64,000 nt of DNA from Spirosoma agri (GTDB lineage Bacteria > Bacteroidota > Bacteroidia > Cytophagales > Spirosomataceae). The notes beneath the pieces are model-generated. The model did not search any database, had not been told where the DNA came from, and worked only from the letters and a program-made list of their open reading frames with translations. The position numbers were made by a program, and so were the translations under genes. The number at the start of each line of letters is the position of its first letter. Position 1 is the first letter of the stretch. Location: the NCBI RefSeq assembly GCF_010747415.1, contig NZ_JAAGNZ010000009.1, positions 1-64,000 of the forward strand. Direction: 5' to 3'. Shown here piece by piece: positions 36,523 through 45,773 of this stretch.

Positions 36523-39500
36523 ATGATACCAACGCTTTACTCACGTAACCAGGGGCGCATTTGCCTGCTGGTTTTTGTGTTACTCAGTAGCCTTAGCAGC
36601 TACCTGCACGCTCAGAATGGGAGTGTCACCACGACCCAGAGCTTTTCGTATACGGGCCAGATCGTCACCTGGCAAGTGCCCACGGGCGTCACTTCGCTGA
36701 CTATTGAAACCCGGGGAGCCGAAGGGGGGGCTATTCAAGGGGGCACCGCGTCGGCGGGCAAAGGGGCCATCGTGGCCGCCCGGGTGAGTGTCACCCCCGG
36801 CCAGGCCCTGAGTATCCTGGTGGGCCAGTCGCTGAGTGGCAAAGCCGCCGGGGGTGGAGGCTCGTTTGTGGTAGCTCCCCCGGGCAGTACGACAGCGCCC
36901 ACCCCGCTGGTGATTGCAGGCGGGGGCGGGGGAGCGGCCGGGGTTGACTCCCCGAGCAAACATGGGCAGGTCGGCCCGGATGGGGGTGCCGGTGGGGGTA
37001 CCACTGCTAGTGGGGCTGGTGGTAAGGCTGGTGGTGGGGGGAGTGGTGGTGAGAGTGGTGGGGGTGGCCTGCTAGGCGATGGAAATAATGGCAGGGCTAG
37101 TGGTGGCAAAGCCTTTGTGCATGGCGGGGCCGGGGGAAGTGCCAGCAACAGTCCGGGTGGTTTTGGTGGTGGCGGCAGCGGTAGTGAGCCTAGTAGCAGT
37201 AGCAGTAGGGGTGGCGGTGGCGGCTTCTCCGGTGGCGGTGCTGGTGGCTTCTCAATTGACGATACAGGTAATCTTATTACTGCTGTGGGAGGGGGTGGCG
37301 GCTCCTACTATACGGGTACTAGCCTAAGCTTGGTATCGGGAGCAACGGGCAACTCAGGCAACGGGCTGGTCATCATCAGTTACAGCGTTTACCCCATCCG
37401 CTACGTCAAACAGGACGGCACGGGCAGCGGCACCTCGTGGGCTGACGCTAGTGGGGATTTGCAAGCAATGATCAACGCCCCGGGTGTGCAGCAAATCTGG
37501 GTGGCCAGCGGCCGCTACACCCGCACGGGGGACGTCTCGTTTAGTATGAAGAACAACGTAGCTATCTACGGGGGCTTTAGCGGCAGCGAGAGTAGCTTGA
37601 GCCAGCGGTCGGGGGTCAACCCCGTGGCGGATCAGGTTTCCTCCACCACCCTCACCATCCCCCAGGGCAGCACGGGCTCGGTGATTCGCAATAACAACAA
37701 CGGATTGACCGCCACGGCCATCCTGGACGGCGTGTTCATCACGGGGGGCACAGCAAATGGGGGGGGTATGTATAACTACAGAAGCAATCCCAGCCTGACC
37801 AACTGCGTCTTCAGCGCCAACTCAGCGAGTACTGGGGGGGGCATCTACAATGACGAGAGTAGTCCCAGCCTGACCAACTGTGTCCTCAGCGCCAACTCAG
37901 CGGGGGGTGATGGGGGGGGCATGTTCAATGGCAACAGTAGCCCCAGCCTGACCAACTGCGTTATTCAGAACAATTCGGCCAACCAGGGGGCAGGCATCGC
38001 CAATGCGAGCAGTAGTCTAGGGCTGCTCAACTGCCTGCTCAGCGGCAACACCGCCCGGGGCGATGGGGGCGCCCTCTATAGTATAAGTGGTTTAATAAGC
38101 GGGAGCACGCCCACCCTGACCAACTGCACCCTGACGGCCAACCGGGCCGCCAGTGGAGCCGCCCTGCGCAACAACTATACGGGGACCCAGGCCCGGCTGA
38201 CCAACTGCATTCTGTGGGACAACCAAGAGGCCACCAGCACCAGCATCACCAACGACTCCGGGGGCAGCACCACCGCTAACTACAGTTTGATCGGGGCGGG
38301 CGAGAGCGATTATACCAGCAGCGGGCCCACCAACCTGACCGCTACCAGCTCCCCCTTTGCCAGTAGCACCGACTTTAGCCTCAACGCCTGCTCGATCGCC
38401 ATCAACGCGGGTGACCCCAACAGTAATGCGACGACTAACGGTACGACCGACCTGGCGGGCAACCCGCGCTTCTACCAGAACGGGCGCATTGATATCGGTG
38501 CCTACGAATACCAGGGTAGCCTCACTCAGCCCCTAGCCATCACCAGCCAGCCCCCGTCGGCCAGCAACGTAACAACCGGCAGTAACATCAGTGCCCCTGC
38601 CAGCGTCACGGGCAGCGTCACCAGCTACCAGTGGTACAAAGACAACCTCAGTAGCCCCGTCACGGGCCAGACCTCGGCTACGCTGAATCTGACTAACGTG
38701 CAGACGGGCGCTACGGGCAGCTACTCGGTAGTGGTGACGGGAGCCTGCAACAGTGTGACTTCGACGGCCTTCAGCTTGAGCGTGAGCGCCCCCAGCCAGC
38801 CCATCCGCTACGTCAAACAGGGCGGCACAGGTGACGGCAGCTCGTGGACTACTGCCAGCGGTGATTTGCAGGCCATGATCAACGCCCTGGGTGTGCAGCA
38901 AGTCTGGGTGGCGCAGGGCACCTACAAGCCCGGCCCGCCAAATAATACCGACCAGAGCATCAGCTTTGCAATGAAAGATGGAGTGGCTATCTACGGGGGG
39001 TTTGTGGGCACTGAAGCCAATCTGAGCGACCGGCGGCTGGGTAGCCCGTCAAGCACAACCCTCTCGGGTGACATTGGTACAGTGGGTAACAACGCCGACA
39101 ACAGCTACCACGTCATCTTCAAGCGCAGAAATGATCCAGCTTTAACCAACACCGCTGTGCTGGATGGCTTTGTCATCACCGGCGGTAACTCCGATGGGGA
39201 TGGCGGGGGAATCTATCTGGCCGGTAATGATGGTAATAATCCTAATAATCCACGCCTGGTAAATCTTAGTTTTGTCGCTAACTCGGCTAGCTCACTCGGT
39301 GGGGGGCTATTTAACAACAGCGCCAGACCAATCTTGGTCAACTGCCTTTTCCTGGGCAACTCGGCTAACAGTGGTGGCGGGATATACGATGATTTTAGTT
39401 TCTCGAGTGTAACCAACTGTAGCTTCGCCAATAACTCGGCCCCCGGTGGAGGTGGAGCAATAGCCACTTTTTACGGCAGTCCGTCACTAACCAACTGTGT

Positions 39501-42153
39501 GCTGTTTGGCAACGGGGGCATCAATACGTTTGCAAGGGGCGGTCTGGGTGCCCCAAGTGTGAGTTACAGCCTTCTGGAGCCCGAGGTAACTAGCTACTTC
39601 TCGGACCAGGGTAATAACCGCACCACGTCTACCCTGCCCTTCGTTAGTGCTACCGACCTGCGGCTTAACCCTTGCTCACCCGCCATCAACGCCGGCAACC
39701 CCAACAGCACAACAGCAACCAGCGGCTCAACCGATCTGGCGGACCAACCCCGCTTTTATCCTGCCGGGGGTATCATCGACATGGGGGCTTACGAGTTTCA
39801 GGGCAACCCTGCCCAGCTCCTGGCCATCACCAGCCAGCCCCCCAGTGGCAGCAGCGTAACGGCGGGTAGCACTGTCAGTGTGCCGGTCAGCGTGAGTGGC
39901 AGCGTCAGCGGCTACCAGTGGTACAAAGACAATCTGAGCAATGCGGTAGCGGGCCAGACGTCGGCCACCCTCACCCTGACTAACGTGCAGCCCAGTAATG
40001 CGGGCTCCTATTCGCTGGTCGTCAGCGGGACCTGCAATAGTGTCACCAGCACGGCTTTCCGTTTGAGCGTGAGCGACCCCACCCCCACCATTGCAGACGT
40101 GGCGGCAACGCCTTCCCCCGTATGCGCGGGTAGCCCCGTTACGTTCACGGCCACTATTGGCAATGTAACGGGCAACTACGCCTACACGCTCACCAATGGC
40201 AGTTCAACCAGCACGGGCACTAAAGGGGAGTCCACTTTCAGCCAGACCCTGACGGCTAGCGGGTCGGGTCAGCAAACCTTTACCTTGACGGTGCAGTCCA
40301 GTGGCGGGCAGCGGGCTACAGCCACCGCGACCCTGACGGTCAATCCGCTACCCACCGCGACCTTGACGGCATCGCCCTCGATGGTGCTTAGTTGCGCTCA
40401 GACCAGTTTAACGCTCACGGCGGGGGACGGAACAAGCTACCTCTTCAGCGGGCCGGGACTTGTTGGTCAAAGTGGTAACCAAGCCGTTGTGAACACACCC
40501 GGCACCTACTCGGTGAGCGTCACCAGTGCAGGGTGTTCCAGCACCACCAGTATCGCCATCAGTCAGGATAACAGCCAGCCCACAGTTAGTATCACCCCGA
40601 GTACAGCCACGCTAAGCTGTGCCGTGCCTACTGCGACCCTGACGGCCAACACGTCGGCCAGCAGCCTGACCTGGAGCACGGGCCAGACGACGGCTAGCAT
40701 CACCGTCAGCGTGGCCGGGACGTATTCGGTGAGCGTAACCAGCGCCAACGGTTGCATGGCCATGGCCCAGGCCACGGTCAGTGGCACCACCGACGCACCG
40801 GTAGCTCCTACCCTCTCGGCTAGTCCAGCAACGAGCACCACCAATCAGCCCATCACCGTCACGGCCAGTGGCTGCAGCGGAGGCACCATCAACTGGACCG
40901 CTTTGGGCGGAACAGGGCAAGCCAGCGGCAACACCTACACGCTCGCTCAGCCAGGCAACTATACCCTCTCGGCCAGCTGTAATCTGAACGGCTGCACCAG
41001 CAGCTCGTCCACTCCGCTGAGCGTACAGATCCGCCCCGGTGGCTTTGCCATCACGGGGGTGAGCATGGTCAACTGTCAGTTGATCGACGAGGCCAAGGGC
41101 GGCTATCAGGTCCAGTTCACCCCCCAATACGCAGGGCAGACCAATAGTCCTATCAGCTTCTCGGTGGTCAACGAACTAGCCGCTACGACGAAACCGGCCC
41201 CCTACTCGCTGCGGCTCTATACGGACAACCCAGTGATTACGCTGGTGGCCACCCAGGCGGGTAACGGGGAAGCCCGCTTTGCCTACAACTGGCTGGCCTC
41301 CTGCCAGAGCGGCACGAGTCCCAACCAGCCGCCGACCACCACGGGCATTCCCTCGCAGACGATTCTGGTGGGACAAGGCTATCAGTTACAGCTCACGACT
41401 TACTTCTCCGATCCAGACGGACAGGCCTTAACCTTCCAGGCGTCGGGCCTACCCACGGGGCTTAGCCTAAGCGGCTCAGTGATCAGCGGCACCCCTTCGC
41501 AAACGGGCGTATCCACCGTGACCGTAACGGCTTTGGACCCCGGTGTTCTGCAAGTCAGTACGAGCTTCCAGTTGACGGTGACTCCCATGCCAGTTACTCC
41601 GCCGACGGGCTTTGCCATTGTGGGCGTCTCGACGGTGAGTTGTCAGGTGCTGAGCGCCGGTGAACGGCGGTTGACCTTTACCCCTCAATACGCGGGGCAG
41701 AACGCCAGTCCGATCAGTTTCTCGGTTGTCAATGAGAAATTGCCCACTACCGATCCGGGTCCGTACAGTCTGAACCTCTACACCGATAATCCAAGCATTA
41801 CGCTCAGCGCTCAGCAGGGGGCGACAGTGAGCACGTATCGATATAACTGGCTGGCCGTATGCAATCCAGCGGCTCGAATAGGCATAGGCGAAGCATCTAC
41901 GCGTTTGCAGGTTCGCGCACTGGGCAACCCCGTAGACGGGAAGATGGCGGAGATAGAGATCAGTGGCGCGATGGGTCAACCCGTGCAGCTCAACCTGGTC
42001 GATATGCAGGGCAAATCGGTCCACACCCATCGAATCGATCAGGCGGGCGGAGTAGAGCGGGTGAGTCTGCCGCTGGGAGCCAGCACTGGCGTACTGCTCC
42101 TGCGGGTGAGTACCCCTACGCAAAGCCAGCAGATTAAGCTACTTGCATTTTAA
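36523..42153 (+). CDS. Giant secreted beta-helix/Ig-like protein with T9SS sorting domain
   Basis: From ATG 36523 it has 1876 residues; this start gives a signal peptide ending LHAQ near residue 31. Order of parts: a lectin-like leader, a Gly-rich stretch at about 130-250, a parallel beta-helix at about 290-660 with Asn/Ser ladder units such as SLTNCVFSANSA, an Ig-like unit (SYQWYKDNLS near 705), a second beta-helix at about 760-1090, another Ig-like unit, PKD/Ig-like repeats rich in TLTA and SVTSA, a putative He_PIG unit, two copies of a GFAI-GVS module and a C-terminal sorting domain (LGNPVDGKMAEIEISG onwards). Beta-helix leaders RYVKQDGTGSGTSW and RYVKQGGTGDGSSW show that the first half was duplicated. 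It is surface-exposed; adhesion or carbohydrate binding fits better than lyase activity, for which no catalytic site is visible. Confidence 0.9.
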   Translation: MIPTLYSRNQGRICLLVFVLLSSLSSYLHAQNGSVTTTQSFSYTGQIVTWQVPTGVTSLTIETRGAEGGAIQGGTASAGKGAIVAARVSVTPGQALSILVGQSLSGKAAGGGGSFVVAPPGSTTAPTPLVIAGGGGGAAGVDSPSKHGQVGPDGGAGGGTTASGAGGKAGGGGSGGESGGGGLLGDGNNGRASGGKAFVHGGAGGSASNSPGGFGGGGSGSEPSSSSSRGGGGGFSGGGAGGFSIDDTGNLITAVGGGGGSYYTGTSLSLVSGATGNSGNGLVIISYSVYPIRYVKQDGTGSGTSWADASGDLQAMINAPGVQQIWVASGRYTRTGDVSFSMKNNVAIYGGFSGSESSLSQRSGVNPVADQVSSTTLTIPQGSTGSVIRNNNNGLTATAILDGVFITGGTANGGGMYNYRSNPSLTNCVFSANSASTGGGIYNDESSPSLTNCVLSANSAGGDGGGMFNGNSSPSLTNCVIQNNSANQGAGIANASSSLGLLNCLLSGNTARGDGGALYSISGLISGSTPTLTNCTLTANRAASGAALRNNYTGTQARLTNCILWDNQEATSTSITNDSGGSTTANYSLIGAGESDYTSSGPTNLTATSSPFASSTDFSLNACSIAINAGDPNSNATTNGTTDLAGNPRFYQNGRIDIGAYEYQGSLTQPLAITSQPPSASNVTTGSNISAPASVTGSVTSYQWYKDNLSSPVTGQTSATLNLTNVQTGATGSYSVVVTGACNSVTSTAFSLSVSAPSQPIRYVKQGGTGDGSSWTTASGDLQAMINALGVQQVWVAQGTYKPGPPNNTDQSISFAMKDGVAIYGGFVGTEANLSDRRLGSPSSTTLSGDIGTVGNNADNSYHVIFKRRNDPALTNTAVLDGFVITGGNSDGDGGGIYLAGNDGNNPNNPRLVNLSFVANSASSLGGGLFNNSARPILVNCLFLGNSANSGGGIYDDFSFSSVTNCSFANNSAPGGGGAIATFYGSPSLTNCVLFGNGGINTFARGGLGAPSVSYSLLEPEVTSYFSDQGNNRTTSTLPFVSATDLRLNPCSPAINAGNPNSTTATSGSTDLADQPRFYPAGGIIDMGAYEFQGNPAQLLAITSQPPSGSSVTAGSTVSVPVSVSGSVSGYQWYKDNLSNAVAGQTSATLTLTNVQPSNAGSYSLVVSGTCNSVTSTAFRLSVSDPTPTIADVAATPSPVCAGSPVTFTATIGNVTGNYAYTLTNGSSTSTGTKGESTFSQTLTASGSGQQTFTLTVQSSGGQRATATATLTVNPLPTATLTASPSMVLSCAQTSLTLTAGDGTSYLFSGPGLVGQSGNQAVVNTPGTYSVSVTSAGCSSTTSIAISQDNSQPTVSITPSTATLSCAVPTATLTANTSASSLTWSTGQTTASITVSVAGTYSVSVTSANGCMAMAQATVSGTTDAPVAPTLSASPATSTTNQPITVTASGCSGGTINWTALGGTGQASGNTYTLAQPGNYTLSASCNLNGCTSSSSTPLSVQIRPGGFAITGVSMVNCQLIDEAKGGYQVQFTPQYAGQTNSPISFSVVNELAATTKPAPYSLRLYTDNPVITLVATQAGNGEARFAYNWLASCQSGTSPNQPPTTTGIPSQTILVGQGYQLQLTTYFSDPDGQALTFQASGLPTGLSLSGSVISGTPSQTGVSTVTVTALDPGVLQVSTSFQLTVTPMPVTPPTGFAIVGVSTVSCQVLSAGERRLTFTPQYAGQNASPISFSVVNEKLPTTDPGPYSLNLYTDNPSITLSAQQGATVSTYRYNWLAVCNPAARIGIGEASTRLQVRALGNPVDGKMAEIEISGAMGQPVQLNLVDMQGKSVHTHRIDQAGGVERVSLPLGASTGVLLLRVSTPTQSQQIKLLAF
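37789..37980 (+). repeat. Tandem 75-78-bp beta-helix repeat units
   Basis: Units beginning with CCCAGCCTGACCAACTG at 37789, 37864 and 37942 (spacing 75 and 78 bp) encode successive helix rungs of 25-26 residues with PSLTNCV and SANSA. DNA identity is high, so the units duplicated recently or are homogenised. Confidence 0.75.
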
Positions 42154-42174
42154 ATGAATCCGTTGTTTCAACCT

Positions 42175-42215
42175 GTTCGACAAGTTCCATCCTGAGTGAT
42201 GTGGATTTGTCGAAC
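42175..42215 (+). terminator. Hairpin after the giant secreted gene
   Basis: GTTCGACAA (42175-42183) and TTGTCGAAC (42207-42215) form a 9-bp stem with a 23-nt loop that can fold further. It lies 21 bp after the stop. No U-tract. Confidence 0.45.
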
Positions 42216-42263
42216 GGGTATGGAACACGTTTCAGCGATCCACTACCCCACAACTCAACGACG

Positions 42264-42824
42264 ATGAAAAAACACGCTCTGGCCGACGAGCAACTTGTCA
42301 GCGCCTTTCAAACCACCAGTTCAGCCCAAAGCTTCGAAGCCCTTTATAATCGCTACATCAACAAAGTGTATCGAACCTGCTTGTCGTTCACGAACGATGC
42401 CCAGGCCGCCCAGGATTACACCCAGGACATCTTCCTAAAAGTTTTTGATAAACTGGGCTCCTTTCAGCGCCAATCCAGTTTTTCAACTTGGCTCTATGCT
42501 ATTTCCCATAATCACTGTCTGGATCAGCACCGACTCAGCAAGCGGCTACCCACAGAGCCCCTATCGGCCGAAGTCGTCCAAACACTCGCCGACAGCCTTC
42601 CCTGTAGCCATGACCCTAACCAGGATCAACTCCAGAATATCGAGTGTCTGCTGGCCAAACTGCCCCAGTCCGATCGGAGACTCCTGGGGCTCAAGTATGA
42701 GCAGGGGTTATCCGTAATGGCCCTTTGTAATCACTATCAACTCTCGGAAAGCGCGGTTAAGATGCGCTTGAAGCGGTCCAGGGATCGGTTACGTAAGCTC
42801 TATGTCAGTCAAGGAGGTGAGTAG
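42264..42824 (+). CDS. ECF-type RNA polymerase sigma factor
   Basis: From ATG 42264 it has 186 residues; a GTG at 42201 would lengthen it but crosses the upstream hairpin. Region 2 is at about 20-90 (FEALYNRYINKVYRTCLSF, then YTQDIFLKVFDKL and SFSTWLYAISHNHCLDQHR) and region 4 at about 120-180 (LPQSDRRLLGLKYEQGLSVM, SESAVKMRLKRSRDRLRKLY). This is the size of an ECF sigma factor. No anti-sigma gene follows, and 177 bp separate it from the GMC oxidoreductase. Its targets are unknown. Confidence 0.9.
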   Translation: MKKHALADEQLVSAFQTTSSAQSFEALYNRYINKVYRTCLSFTNDAQAAQDYTQDIFLKVFDKLGSFQRQSSFSTWLYAISHNHCLDQHRLSKRLPTEPLSAEVVQTLADSLPCSHDPNQDQLQNIECLLAKLPQSDRRLLGLKYEQGLSVMALCNHYQLSESAVKMRLKRSRDRLRKLYVSQGGE

Positions 42825-43001
42825 AGGCTGTGGAGTCTTAATCGGAGAAAACGGCTATTATCCGGTAAAACAGCATCGCCGTTCGATCGGGTAGGTATAA
42901 TCATTCAGCATCGTCTTTTTAGAACGTAAATCGTTCCCAAAAAAGAAAGAGCCTTGACAATACCAGTCAGGTAGCACGATCAGCGATTCTCCGATCCCCT
43001 T

Positions 43002-44729
43002 ATGAACCTTACTCCAAAAGCACAACTCAACAACACGTTCGATGCCATAGTGGTTGGTTCGGGCGTTAGTGGCGGCTGGGCCGCTAAAGAACTCACCCAG
43101 AAAGGATTGCGGGTACTGATGCTCGAACGGGGGCGCGACCTTCAGCACATTACGGGCTACGATACTGCCATGAAAGCCCCCTGGGAGTTTGCCCATCGCG
43201 GTCGTACGATTTTACCAAAAGACAGCCCAGCGCCTGACTTTCGGGTTCTGGGCTATAATGAACAGAATGGTCATTTCGTATTTGATGATCGAAACGCGCC
43301 GTACAAGGAAATCCATCCATTTCTCTGGTACCGTCCTGACACACTGGGTGGCAAGTCGATTATGTGGGGGCGACAAAGCTATCGATTCAGCGAGATGGAT
43401 TTCGAGGCTAACGCCCGGGATGGGTTCGGCACCGACTGGCCAATTCGGTACAAGGATCTGGCTCCCTGGTATAGCTACGTCGAATCGTTCGCGGGTATTT
43501 CGGGCAATAAAGAGGGGTTGGCTCAACTACCCGACGGTGAGTTTTTGCCGCCGATGGACATGAACTGCGTGGAGGAGCACGTTCGCGGGAAACTGAAAAC
43601 CACCATGAATCGTGTGATGACTATCGGCCGAACCGCCAATCTGTCGAAAGCCAATCCGATCCATACCTCGGTTGGCCGCGCCCCGTGCCAGTACCGGAAT
43701 CATTGCGCCAGAGGTTGCCCTTATGGTGGCTATTTCAGTTCACTTTCCGCTACATTGCCAGCCGCCCGCCAAACCAATCGGCTCACGGTTCGGACCGATA
43801 GTATTGTATCGAACGTGTTGTATGACGAGAAGAAAGGAAAGGCTACTGGCGTTCGGGTTATTGACTCAAAAACAAATCAGACAACCAAGTATTACGCCCG
43901 GATCATCTTTCTGAATGCGTCGGCCATGGCCACCAATTTCATTCTACTCAACTCGGTTTCAAGTCGTTTTCCAAACGGGTTTGGCAATGATAGCGGCACC
44001 TTGGGTAAGTACATCATGGACCACCATTTTCAGGTTGGAGCCAATGCACAAGCCGATGGCATGGGATTCGATGATATGTACTACTACGGACGTCGGGCGA
44101 ATGGCATCTATATTCCCCGCTATCGGAACATCGGAACCGACAAACGGGCGTACCTGCGCGGCTTCGGCTATCAGGGTGGCGCTTCCCGATCCGGCTGGCA
44201 ACGACTTATTGCGGAAGCGGCTGGTACTGAGGGCAATTTCGGAGAAGACCTGAAAGAAAGAGCGGCTCAGCCGGGTCCGTGGACGATGGGCATCATGGGC
44301 TTCGGTGAGTGTTTGCCTTACGAAGACAACACAATTACGCTTGATCCCAATCGGCTTGACAAGTGGGGTTTACCAACGGTTGTATTCGACGTAAAATTCC
44401 GGGAAAACGAAGAACGGATGCGTCTGGACATGATGAACGATGCGGCCGAGATGCTCGAAGCGTCTGGGCTGAAACAAATCACTACGTACGACAATCAGTC
44501 CATCCCCGGTCTGGCGGTTCATGAAACGGGAGGTGTTCGCATGGGCCGCGATCCCAAGACGTCGATGCTCAACGCGCACAATCAGCTGTGGGCCGCTAAA
44601 AATGTTTTCGTTACCGACGGCGCTTCGTTCGCTTCTGTAGCCTGCCAAAATCCATCGCTCACGTTCATGGCCCTGACTGCCCGAGCGGCCAGTTTTGCCG
44701 TAAGTGAATTAAAAAGGCAGAATTTATAA
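43002..44729 (+). CDS. GMC-family FAD oxidoreductase
   Basis: A 575-residue flavoprotein. The FAD dinucleotide fold is FDAIVVGSGVSGGWAAKEL at about 13-31. Middle region features are GGKSIMWGRQSYR near residue 118 and CARGCPYGGYFSS near residue 235. The C-terminal active-site part has GLAVHETGGVRMGRDP near residue 504 and CQNPSLTFMALTARA near residue 547. Such enzymes oxidise sugars, gluconate or alcohols. Bacteroidota members usually follow a small partner gene (gluconate dehydrogenase subunit 3 type), but none is found in the 177 bp upstream. No signal peptide is seen, so it would be cytoplasmic or exported with another protein. Confidence 0.9.
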   Translation: MNLTPKAQLNNTFDAIVVGSGVSGGWAAKELTQKGLRVLMLERGRDLQHITGYDTAMKAPWEFAHRGRTILPKDSPAPDFRVLGYNEQNGHFVFDDRNAPYKEIHPFLWYRPDTLGGKSIMWGRQSYRFSEMDFEANARDGFGTDWPIRYKDLAPWYSYVESFAGISGNKEGLAQLPDGEFLPPMDMNCVEEHVRGKLKTTMNRVMTIGRTANLSKANPIHTSVGRAPCQYRNHCARGCPYGGYFSSLSATLPAARQTNRLTVRTDSIVSNVLYDEKKGKATGVRVIDSKTNQTTKYYARIIFLNASAMATNFILLNSVSSRFPNGFGNDSGTLGKYIMDHHFQVGANAQADGMGFDDMYYYGRRANGIYIPRYRNIGTDKRAYLRGFGYQGGASRSGWQRLIAEAAGTEGNFGEDLKERAAQPGPWTMGIMGFGECLPYEDNTITLDPNRLDKWGLPTVVFDVKFRENEERMRLDMMNDAAEMLEASGLKQITTYDNQSIPGLAVHETGGVRMGRDPKTSMLNAHNQLWAAKNVFVTDGASFASVACQNPSLTFMALTARAASFAVSELKRQNL

Positions 44730-44758
44730 CTTGACGCTATTTACTCCTTTAGCGTCCA

Positions 44759-44806
44759 CAGCCTTTTGCCATTCTAACGACAGTCGGAATGGCAAAAGGC
44801 TGTTTT
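44759..44806 (+). terminator. Strong terminator after the GMC gene
   Basis: Perfect 16-bp arms (44759-44774 and 44787-44802) with a 12-nt loop, followed by TTTT. It begins 29 bp after the stop codon. Confidence 0.85.
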
Positions 44807-44901
44807 GGTGGTAGTCCTATTCTGGGCTTTTCTTGTCACTCCCGTAATCACTTTTTAGCTAGGTCAGATCAGTAAGCTGGTTATTGGTCGAGCCTAACGC
44901 A

Positions 44902-44941
44902 ACTTTACAAATCATTAACGGACGTTAATGATTTGTAAAGT
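44902..44941. promoter_or_regulatory. 40-bp perfect palindrome before the serine recombinase
   Basis: Two perfect 18-bp arms (44902-44919 and 44924-44941) flank a GGAC spacer. The right arm ends 24 bp before the ATG at 44966. It could be the recombination or operator site for the recombinase. No T-tract follows, so a terminator is less likely. I found no second copy in the window. Confidence 0.7.
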
Positions 44942-44965
44942 CAGCGCGGAACACTATCTTGCACC

Positions 44966-45649
44966 ATGCAAACCTACGTGGCCTACTACCGAGTCAGCAC
45001 CAAAAAGCAGGGACAGTCCGGATTAGGCCTCCAGGCTCAGCGCAGTAGTGTCCTGGGTTTCGTGCATTCTCCCGCCTTGCTGGTGGGCGAATTTTGTGAC
45101 ATTGAATCAGGCAAGCGGGACCAGCGCCCGGAGCTGCTCAAAGCGATCGACTTTGCCCGGCAACACAAAGCCCGGCTGGTCATTGCCAAACTTGATCGGC
45201 TTAGTCGCAACCTGACCTTTATATCCTCCCTGATCGATTCCAAAATCAGTTTTGTTTGTGCCGATATGCCCGATGCCAATGAATTTACCATTCATATATT
45301 CGCGGCTTTGGCACAGCAAGAACGAAAGATGATCAGTGAGCGGACCAAAAAAGCCCTGGATGAGAAACTACGGCAGGTAGGACAATGGCGAAAGAGTGGC
45401 CGCGTTTTTCAGGATCCACTAATTTCGGCCAAAGCGGCCCAGACCAATCGGAATCGCTCACTCAGCAATGAGAACAACCGAAAAGCCATTGCGTTGATCA
45501 AGGCGCTGAGATCGGCCAAAGTAAGCTATCTGGAAATCGCCCGTCAACTTAACCAATCTGGCTTTAAAACGGCCAGAGGATGTCTGTTTCAAGCGACTCA
45601 AGTCATGCGTCTGGCAACGCGCTCAACGGAGCAAACCGAACCAAAGTAA
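44966..45649 (+). CDS. Serine recombinase (resolvase/invertase family)
   Basis: A 227-residue site-specific recombinase. The catalytic domain is at about 1-140: nucleophile Ser11 in YYRVSTKKQGQSGLGLQAQ, then KLDRLSRNLTFI near residue 74 and LAQQERKMISERTKKAL near residue 117. A C-terminal DNA-binding part of about 75 residues contains RSAKVSYLEIARQLNQSGF, a helix-turn-helix. The size fits small resolvases and invertases, not large phage integrases. No transposase or second recombinase is seen nearby. It is preceded by a 40-bp palindrome and follows a strong terminator, so it stands as its own unit. Confidence 0.9.
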   Translation: MQTYVAYYRVSTKKQGQSGLGLQAQRSSVLGFVHSPALLVGEFCDIESGKRDQRPELLKAIDFARQHKARLVIAKLDRLSRNLTFISSLIDSKISFVCADMPDANEFTIHIFAALAQQERKMISERTKKALDEKLRQVGQWRKSGRVFQDPLISAKAAQTNRNRSLSNENNRKAIALIKALRSAKVSYLEIARQLNQSGFKTARGCLFQATQVMRLATRSTEQTEPK

Positions 45650-45657
45650 CTCAGGCG

Positions 45658-45687
45658 GTCGGCCGTTACCACGTCGGCCGTTACCAC
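45658..45687 (+). repeat. 15-bp tandem repeat, two copies
   Basis: GTCGGCCGTTACCAC occurs twice without spacer, 9 bp after the recombinase stop. Copies are identical. Role unknown. Confidence 0.85.
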
Positions 45688-45773
45688 CACGTTTCGATCA
45701 TGGCTGCATTGCGTGATGCCCACGGCATTCTTCTCAACCCTTGTCACACAAATAGGCTACGGGCCGCGAAATG

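Noticed and set aside
36735-37148. Proline-rich minus-strand frame in the giant gene
   Set aside because: It is the antisense image of the Gly-rich region, which gives Pro and Ala codons on the other strand.
37789-37980. CRISPR-like spacing of short repeats
   Set aside because: The repeats are coding, 75 to 78 bp apart, and translate to beta-helix rungs. They lack constant-length unique spacers.
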